Source: Verrucomicrobiales bacterium (lineage in GTDB: Bacteria; Verrucomicrobiota; Verrucomicrobiia; Limisphaerales; J093). Taken from it: a stretch of 64,000 nt of DNA. Below the pieces are notes generated by a model. It saw only the letters and a list, made by a program, of their open reading frames with translations, was not told the DNA's origin and searched no databases. Location of the stretch: positions 372,001 to 436,000 of the forward strand of contig JACKPW010000001.1 of the NCBI GenBank assembly GCA_024233215.1, written 5' to 3'. The position numbers and the translations under genes were made by a program. Position 1 is the stretch's first letter, and every line of letters starts with the position of its first letter. Shown here one piece after another: positions 58,771-64,000 of the stretch.

Positions 58771-60390
58771 ATGAGCACGAAATACATCTTCGTCACGGGC
58801 GGCGTGGTGAGTTCGCTGGGCAAGGGCCTGACCGCGGCGGCGTTGGGTACGCTGCTGGAGAACCGCAAGCTCAAGGTCACCCTGCAGAAGTTCGATCCCT
58901 ACCTGAATGTCGATCCCGGCACGATGAACCCGTTCCAGCACGGCGAGGTCTACGTGCTCGATGACGGCGCCGAAACCGACCTCGACCTGGGCCACTACGA
59001 GCGGTTCACCCGCACCAGCCTCACCCGGGTCAACAATCTCACCAGCGGCCAGGTCTATCAGCGGGTGCTCGAGAACGAGCGCGAGGGCAAGTACCTCGGC
59101 AAGACCGTGCAGGTCATCCCGCATGTCACCGACGAAATCAAGGCGCGCATTCGGGAGATAGCGCGAATCTCGGACGCCGACGTGGTGATCACCGAGATCG
59201 GGGGAACCACCGGGGACATCGAGGGGCTGCCCTTCCTCGAGGCCATCCGCGAGTTTGCCCTGGAAGTCGGTTACTCGAACTCGTTGTTCATTCACGTCAC
59301 CTACGTGCCGTTCATCCGGGCCGCGGGTGAATTGAAGACCAAGCCCACCCAGCAATCGGTCGCCAAGCTGCGGGAAATCGGCATCACCCCGCACATCCTC
59401 GTCTGCCGCACGGAACGTCCCCTCTCCAAGGAACTGCGCCAGAAGATCTCCCTCTTCTGCAACGTGCCCGTGGAGGGTGTCATCGAGGAGAAGGACGTGG
59501 ACCACACGATCTACGAGGTGCCGTTGATGCTGCAGCGGGAGCGCATGGATGAACTGATCTGCCGTCTGCTCCACCTGGATGCTCCGCCGGCCGACATGTC
59601 GCACTGGCAGGATATCCTGCGGAAGATCATCGCCCCCAAGCACCGGGTGCGCATCGGCATGGTGGGGAAGTACACCGGGCTGAAGGACGCCTACAAGTCG
59701 GTGGATGAAGCCATCGGGCACGGGGGCATCGCGAACGATTGCGGGGTGGCGATCGAGAAGATCGAGGCCCAGGATCTCACGCCCGAGAACTGCGCCCAGC
59801 AACTCAAGGGCCTCGCCGGGATCCTGGTCCCGGGCGGTTTTGGCGACCGTGGGATCGACGGCAAGATCCTCGCCGCGCAATACGCCCGGGAGAGCGGTGT
59901 GCCCTATCTCGGGCTATGCCTTGGGATGCAGATCGCGACGATTGAGTTCGGGCGGCACGTGCTAGGCCTGGAGGGCGCGCATTCCACGGAATTCGACAAG
60001 GCGTCCCCCCACCCGGTCATCGCCTTGTTGGAGGAACAGGAGAACGTGAAACGCCTGGGCGGCACCATGCGGCTCGGTGCGCAGGAAGTGCAGTTGCAGG
60101 TCGGTTCACGAGCCGGCCGGTTGTATGGGGAGTTCGTCTCACACGAGCGACACCGCCACCGGTTTGAGTTCAACAACCGGTATCGCGAGCAATACGAACA
60201 GGCGGGTTTTCACCTCTGCGGACTGTCGCCCGACGGCGAACTGGTGGAGTTGATCGAGATCGAGAAACACCCCTTCTTCATGGCGAGCCAGTTCCATCCG
60301 GAATTCCGCAGCAAACCGGACGCCCCCCATCCGTTGTTCCGCGGTTTCATCGCGGCCGCCCTGGCCCGGACCCAGGAGGAAAGTGCCTGA
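58771..60390 (+). CDS. pyrG: CTP synthase
   Basis: 539 residues, full-length. The start ATG at 58771 (MSTKYIFVTGGVVSSLGKG) has a good Shine-Dalgarno (GGGAGGA) about 10 bp upstream; an earlier in-frame ATG lies in the repeat. The synthase domain (1-~270) has the P-loop-like SSLGKGLTAAALG, EIGGTTGDIEGLPF and KTKPTQQSV. The glutaminase domain has Cys383 in LGLCLGMQ and QFHPEFRSKP. It makes CTP from UTP and glutamine. The DUF2127 gene overlaps its 3' end by 8 bp. Confidence 0.97.
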   Translation: MSTKYIFVTGGVVSSLGKGLTAAALGTLLENRKLKVTLQKFDPYLNVDPGTMNPFQHGEVYVLDDGAETDLDLGHYERFTRTSLTRVNNLTSGQVYQRVLENEREGKYLGKTVQVIPHVTDEIKARIREIARISDADVVITEIGGTTGDIEGLPFLEAIREFALEVGYSNSLFIHVTYVPFIRAAGELKTKPTQQSVAKLREIGITPHILVCRTERPLSKELRQKISLFCNVPVEGVIEEKDVDHTIYEVPLMLQRERMDELICRLLHLDAPPADMSHWQDILRKIIAPKHRVRIGMVGKYTGLKDAYKSVDEAIGHGGIANDCGVAIEKIEAQDLTPENCAQQLKGLAGILVPGGFGDRGIDGKILAAQYARESGVPYLGLCLGMQIATIEFGRHVLGLEGAHSTEFDKASPHPVIALLEEQENVKRLGGTMRLGAQEVQLQVGSRAGRLYGEFVSHERHRHRFEFNNRYREQYEQAGFHLCGLSPDGELVELIEIEKHPFFMASQFHPEFRSKPDAPHPLFRGFIAAALARTQEESA

Positions 60391-60952
60391 GATCGAAGTG
60401 ACTGCGGCCTCCGGGCCGGCGGTCGCCTCGGGGAAGCGTTCCGACCCCGGACGGTCCGGACGGCCCCATGGTGCCCGCACCCTGCGAAGCGTCGCCCTCG
60501 TGGAGGCGGCCAAGGGACTCATGGTGCTGCTGGCGGGAGCAGGCCTGTTGAGTCTCACGCCCCAGGAGGTCGAGGCCGCGGTGGTAACGATCCTCGAGTC
60601 CTTCCGCCTGAACCCTTCCAGCGGTTATCCCCGGGTGTTCCTGGACCTCGCCGCGCAGACCTCGAACGCGCAACTCTGGTGGCTGGCGATTGGGGCCCTG
60701 ACTTACGCCGGCATCCGCCTTGCCGAGGCTTACGGCCTGTGGCATGACCGGGCTTGGGCCAAGTGGCTGGGGGCGGTCTCCGGTGCGATCTACATCCCGT
60801 ATGAAATCTACGGTTTGATCCGCAAGGGCAGCCCCGCGATGGCCGGCATCCTGGTCGTCAATATCGCCGTGGTGGCGTTCCTCGCCTGGTCGCTCTGGGC
60901 TTCACGCCGGGACCGGAAGCGGGTTGTCACCGGGAATTCGAGCGCGGACTGA
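60383..60952 (+). CDS. DUF2127 family membrane protein
   Basis: 189 residues from a GTG that overlaps the end of pyrG. After a ~30-residue basic lead, LRSVALVEAAKGLMVLLAGAG opens the DUF2127 pattern, with further helices around 98-112 (LALGALTYAGIR-like), 125-145 (WLGAVSGAIYIPYEIYGL) and 150-170. Function unknown. The last six residues (G-N-S-S-A-D) and the stop codon are supplied by the palindromic repeat that follows, so the native C-terminus was probably altered by the repeat. Confidence 0.75.
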   Translation: MPEIEVTAASGPAVASGKRSDPGRSGRPHGARTLRSVALVEAAKGLMVLLAGAGLLSLTPQEVEAAVVTILESFRLNPSSGYPRVFLDLAAQTSNAQLWWLAIGALTYAGIRLAEAYGLWHDRAWAKWLGAVSGAIYIPYEIYGLIRKGSPAMAGILVVNIAVVAFLAWSLWASRRDRKRVVTGNSSAD

Positions 60953-61190
60953 CGTCCGCGGCTACCCGCCAGCGTGGCCGCCGACGTGCAGTCGGCGCAA
61001 ATCCCTCACCCGCAGCCCACCGAAAACCCGTCCGCACACCGGGAATTCGAGCGCGGACTGACGTCCGCGGCTACCCGCCAGCGTAGCCGCCGACGTGCAG
61101 TCGGCGCAAATCCCTCGCCCCCGGCCCACCGAAGGCCCGTCCGCACAACAGGAATTCGAGCGCGGACTGACGTCCGCGGCTACCCGGGGG
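60934..61190. repeat. 109-bp tandem array of GAATTCGAGCGCGGACTGACG elements
   Basis: The word GAATTCGAGCGCGGACTGAC starts at 60934, 61043 and 61152, an exact 109-bp period. Between starts lie GTCCGCGGCTAC, an 8-bp CCGCCAGC and GCCGCCGACGTGCAGTCGG. This is the same inverted-repeat family as at 56398 and 21969, but with 101-bp units. It ends 2 bp before the stop of the mscS gene. Confidence 0.85.
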
Positions 61191-61191
61191 C

Positions 61192-62895
61192 TCAGTCCTT
61201 TTCCTGATACAAGTGCACGTCCCGTTGCGGGAAGGGAATGCTGACGCCTTCGCGGTCGAATTCCTCCTTCACCTTGCGGGTCACATCCCAGTAGACCGCC
61301 CAGTAATCAGCCGGCAGCACCCACGGACGGACGATGAAGTCCACCGAGGACTCGCCCAGGGCATTCACGCGAATGACCGGAGCGGGGTCCTTCAGCACCT
61401 TGGGATGTTCCGCGATGATCCGTTCCAAGATCGTCTGCGCCTTGTCCATCGAGTCGCCGTATCCGATCCCGAACACCATGTCGACGCGTCGCCTGCTGGT
61501 GCGGCTGATGTTGGTGATGACGCTGCCCCAGATCTGGTTGTTCGGCACGATCACGACCTTGTTGTCCCAGGTGTTGAACCGGGTGGTCATGAGGTTCATG
61601 GCCGCGATGGATCCGGATGCGCCGCCTGCCTCCACGGCGTCACCCACGTCAAATGGGCGATAGATCAACATGAGCAGACCGCTGGCGAAGTTGCTCAGAG
61701 TGCCCTGCAACGCGAAGCCGATGACGAAGCCGGCGGCGGTCAGCACCCCTACGACCGGCGCAATTGGGATCCCGATCGCGCTCAGGGCAAAGAGCAATCC
61801 CAGCACCAGCACCGCCCGTCGGGAGACCGTGTTGACGAACTGGCGGAGGAGTTCCGACATCCCCCTGGCCCGGGAGGTCGCCTTGCTCGTTGCCTTCCCG
61901 ACCAGCAATGCCAGCAGCCAGAACACCACGAAGATCGCGACGAACTTGCTGATGTTGAGCAGCCACTTCATTCCGCCCTGCTCGGACTTCAACCAGCCCA
62001 CCGCGAACTTCCACACCGCCGAGCTGTCCGAGACATCCATGAGGTTCTGGGCCGCGGAGGTCGCGTAATTCTCATACGTGGCCACTTCCCCACCCTTGGC
62101 CTTGAGTTCGGCGAGGACCAGGTCAAGTCGCTCGATGAGGTCCGCCCGCTGGGTGCGCAGTTCGGTAAGGGTGTCCAGCAGGACCTCCTTCTTCGCGGCC
62201 TGCTTGTCCGCCGCGGCCTCGACGGCCGAGGCCACATTCTCCAGTTGGGCGGTGGATTCGGTGACGGCGTTGGTGGAGACGTTCTGGAGCGCCGGGCTCG
62301 CCACCTCGGCAACCGCCACGGCCGGGGCGTTGGTGTCGCCCTCCTCCGCCGCCTTGGCCTGTTGCTCGTCACTGACCTTCTGGGCGACGGCGAGGGCGGC
62401 CTGGCTGTTGGTATCCGCGGCGGCCTTGGCATCGAGTTCCTGGGCCTTGGCGACCGCGCGGCGGGCTTCCTCCGCCTTCTTCTTTGCTTCCTCCGCCGCT
62501 TTCGTGGCCTGGGCACCGGACGTGGCGTTGGTGCTTGCCGCCTCCGCCTTGGCTGCGGCCTCCTTGGCGTCCTTGGCTGCCTCGGCCGCCTCCTTCGTCT
62601 GCTTGATCTGCTCCTTCTGCCGCAGGACGGTGACCTCCGCATCACTGATCTGCTGCACCTTTTCCTGCAGCAAACCCTGCCAGGCATCGGCCTCGACCTT
62701 CAGTTGCGACTGCGGCAGGGGCTTGAGCAACCAGCGCAGCTCCAGCAACGGGATGTTGGGGTCCCCGGTCGTGAGCGGACTCGGTACCGGTTCCTCTGCC
62801 GCGGCGAGTCGGACTGACCATGCGGGGACAACAAGCAGCAGGCCGGCCATGAGGCCCAGACACCCGCTCAGGCGGAAGTAAGTTTGTTTTTCCAT
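61192..62895 (-). CDS. MscS-family mechanosensitive channel with a coiled-coil periplasmic domain
   Basis: 567 residues from the ATG at 62895 (MEKQTYFRLSGCLGLMAGLL, a signal peptide). Residues ~70-255 are an Ala/Lys/Glu-rich coiled coil. Helices around 295-390 lead to the MscS core: GVLTAAGFVIGFALQGTLS, IYRPFDVGDAVEAGGASG, VIVPNNQIWGSVITN and the C-terminal VFGIGYGDSMDKA. It should release solutes on hypo-osmotic shock. The periplasmic coiled coil is a larger addition than in the small E. coli MscS. Confidence 0.88.
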   Translation of the reverse strand: MEKQTYFRLSGCLGLMAGLLLVVPAWSVRLAAAEEPVPSPLTTGDPNIPLLELRWLLKPLPQSQLKVEADAWQGLLQEKVQQISDAEVTVLRQKEQIKQTKEAAEAAKDAKEAAAKAEAASTNATSGAQATKAAEEAKKKAEEARRAVAKAQELDAKAAADTNSQAALAVAQKVSDEQQAKAAEEGDTNAPAVAVAEVASPALQNVSTNAVTESTAQLENVASAVEAAADKQAAKKEVLLDTLTELRTQRADLIERLDLVLAELKAKGGEVATYENYATSAAQNLMDVSDSSAVWKFAVGWLKSEQGGMKWLLNISKFVAIFVVFWLLALLVGKATSKATSRARGMSELLRQFVNTVSRRAVLVLGLLFALSAIGIPIAPVVGVLTAAGFVIGFALQGTLSNFASGLLMLIYRPFDVGDAVEAGGASGSIAAMNLMTTRFNTWDNKVVIVPNNQIWGSVITNISRTSRRRVDMVFGIGYGDSMDKAQTILERIIAEHPKVLKDPAPVIRVNALGESSVDFIVRPWVLPADYWAVYWDVTRKVKEEFDREGVSIPFPQRDVHLYQEKD

Positions 62896-63380
62896 GGCTT
62901 GAACGTCGGCCGATCGGCGGCATCGCCTGGGGAATGACGCTCTCTCGCCAGCCAAAGCCTGACGGGATGGGGTATGCCACCTCCGATCAACCGCCGCAAA
63001 ACTGTCCGCTATGGCCCGTATCGTCAACCCCTTCCCACCCTTCTCCAGCAATTCGCGTTGTGGCGGAGGGCCGATTTCGGATCGGCTTGCCTCAAACGGA
63101 AGCTCGAACGTTTTCCTGGGCCTCACGCCCAATGCCGGCGGGACGCCGGCGCTCCGGGGCCAGAATGAGACGGCCCAGCAACCTGCTCGCGCGCACTGTG
63201 CCCTTGAATCCTCCTTGGAGGGACGAGCTCCGCGAGTCCCTCGAATCAAGTCAGGGGCTCGTGTAACTCGGCCCTCCATTGGCGGGGGACGGTTCATGGA
63301 TAAACCTGCTGCCCCCTCACCCCGCCGGCGTGCTATCGGACAGGATCGGGATAGGGAGGAAGGAAGAAGCCCTGGAGTCG
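62896..63380. other. Gene-free gap between mscS and tRNA-Leu
   Basis: About 485 bp. I see no gene. It holds GC-rich inverted pieces (GCCGGCGGGACGCCGGC near 63136; GGGACGAGCTCCGCGAGTCCC near 63221), resembling further intergenic repeat families, but only in single copy here. Confidence 0.45.
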
Positions 63381-63467
63381 TGGTGCGCGCGGCAGGACTT
63401 GAACCTGCACCCTCGTAAAAGGACTAGAACCTGAATCTAGCGCGTCTGCCAATTCCGCCACGCGCGC
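63381..63467 (-). tRNA. tRNA-Leu (anticodon CAG)
   Basis: 87 nt with encoded CCA. The acceptor stem pairs GCGCGCG with CGCGCGC. The anticodon stem-loop is CTAGA-TTCAGGT-TCTAG, giving anticodon CAG. A long variable arm and T-stem GCAGG/CCTGC around TTCAAGT mark it as a class II leucine tRNA. Confidence 0.95.
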
Positions 63468-63646
63468 GAACCCATCCGGCGTTGCCGGACACAGGAGCGG
63501 TGTTTCTACCCAAGGCCACTCCGGCCCGCAAGAAGGAAATGGTCCACCGGACGTTTTTCTCGGGCACGTTGCACCCCTGGAGGCCGAATCGATCCAAGTC
63601 CGACGCCCAAGACGTGGGTGCCGGCGAGACAAGCCCGAAATGCACA

Positions 63647-63673
63647 ACGGCCCGCGATAAAATCACGGGCCGT
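63647..63673 (-). terminator. Hairpin after the pseudopilin fragment
   Basis: Stem ACGGCCCGCGAT paired with ATCACGGGCCGT (one mismatch), loop AAA, followed on the minus strand by TTGTGCATTT. It lies about 20 bp after the stop of the minus-strand gene. Confidence 0.6.
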
Positions 63674-63695
63674 CGGATGCATCATGGCAAATCGC

Positions 63696-64000
63696 CTAGT
63701 CGGCCACAGTCCGGGTGGTCTTGCGGGGTGACTTGTAGCTGTACCAGCGCAGATCGGGGTCTCCAGCGACCGTCCCAAAGTTGTTCTGGGCGGTGAATTG
63801 GACGCCCACCAAGCCTCCGGCAGACCGCGGTTTCGTCATGGTTGGGCCAGTCCACTTGTGGATCTCGGAATGGCCATCGGCAAAAGCGAAGCCGCACGCA
63901 CCGTTGTGGTAGGTGGCGGGCGCGTCCGGGATGTTCGTGGCGGTGTTCGGCGGGAAGCAACCGGCGTCGTTGATGCTGTCCGGATGCTCGTCGACGTAAA
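63696..64000 (-). CDS. H-X9-DG pseudopilin, 5' part outside the window
   Basis: The frame is open to the end of the window, so only the last ~101 codons are present, ending D-TAG at 63696. It reads VDEHPDSINDAGCF, then the family motif H-NGACGFAFA-DG (H-X9-DG) and HSEIHKWTGP. This C-terminal motif defines the large group of prepilin-like proteins of Planctomycetes and Verrucomicrobia to which the gene at 56803 also belongs. The prepilin signal should lie beyond position 64000. Confidence 0.85.
   Translation of the reverse strand, partial: YVDEHPDSINDAGCFPPNTATNIPDAPATYHNGACGFAFADGHSEIHKWTGPTMTKPRSAGGLVGVQFTAQNNFGTVAGDPDLRWYSYKSPRKTTRTVAD

Noticed and set aside
60934..61190. A CRISPR-like array
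   Set aside because: The 109-bp period is too long and the 'spacers' are the same in each unit. No cas genes are nearby. It is a tandem palindromic repeat.

Overview
The window looks like chromosomal DNA of a GC-rich, Gram-negative Verrucomicrobiota bacterium, probably the Limisphaerales/Pedosphaerales (subdivision 3) group. This is inference from gene content: an H-X9-DG pseudopilin and part of a second one, DUF1080, Tat-exported Gfo/Idh/MocA oxidoreductase, sulfatase, sugar-phosphate isomerase, DUF5916 barrel and MoxR/DUF58/VWA genes, plus KdsB for LPS, together with intergenic spacers full of A-rich palindromic repeats. No rRNA gene is present to confirm it.

Layout. 1-8.0 kb: end of an outer-membrane barrel gene, a large secreted PKD/Calx-beta protein, a ubiE-type methyltransferase coupled to an SDR oxidoreductase, and a sulfatase. 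8.2-21.9 kb: a long plus-strand run (FmdB zinc ribbon, DUF4175-like coiled coil, MoxR ATPase, DUF58, BatA-like VWA, large VWA protein). Inside it sit a four-helix-bundle gene framed by simple repeats, and an iron-type ABC binding protein and permease without an ATPase. The permease reads in frame through a palindromic repeat into an NHL-repeat lipoprotein.

22.3-34.4 kb is the accessory region: a chromosomal integron. An IntI-type integrase (minus) diverges from a plus-strand cassette array. I find an attI-like core, five attC sites with RYYYAAC/GTTRRRY-type cores and extrahelical bases, and two degenerate attC-like structures. In four cassettes the start core is the exact reverse complement of that cassette's own R'' core. 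Two almost identical 2.5-kb IS91-like elements (HUH transposase plus tyrosine recombinase) each abut an identical 66-bp attC. An IS110-family element interrupts another attC-like hairpin. A YefM/YoeB toxin-antitoxin pair and a 189-bp remnant of the IS91-like element close the region.

34.5-64 kb returns to core-type genes: a HEAT-repeat protein and Tat oxidoreductase; a 2-oxoacid:ferredoxin oxidoreductase (KorAB type) followed by a histidine kinase and a stand-alone receiver; DnaG and CvpA; a PQQ-like propeller protein; a sugar-phosphate isomerase and a PaaX-like regulator bracketed by 34-bp palindromes; DUF1080, Gfo/Idh, a two-barrel glycoside-hydrolase-like lipoprotein and a SplB-like radical SAM protein; a pseudopilin; KdsB next to CTP synthase (CMP-Kdo supply); a DUF2127 protein; an MscS channel; tRNA-Leu(CAG); and the 3' part of a second pseudopilin.

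A feature across the whole window is a set of about 135-165 bp intergenic elements. Their arms are imperfect inverted repeats of simple motifs and differ between families. Their cores vary in sequence but keep a similar length.
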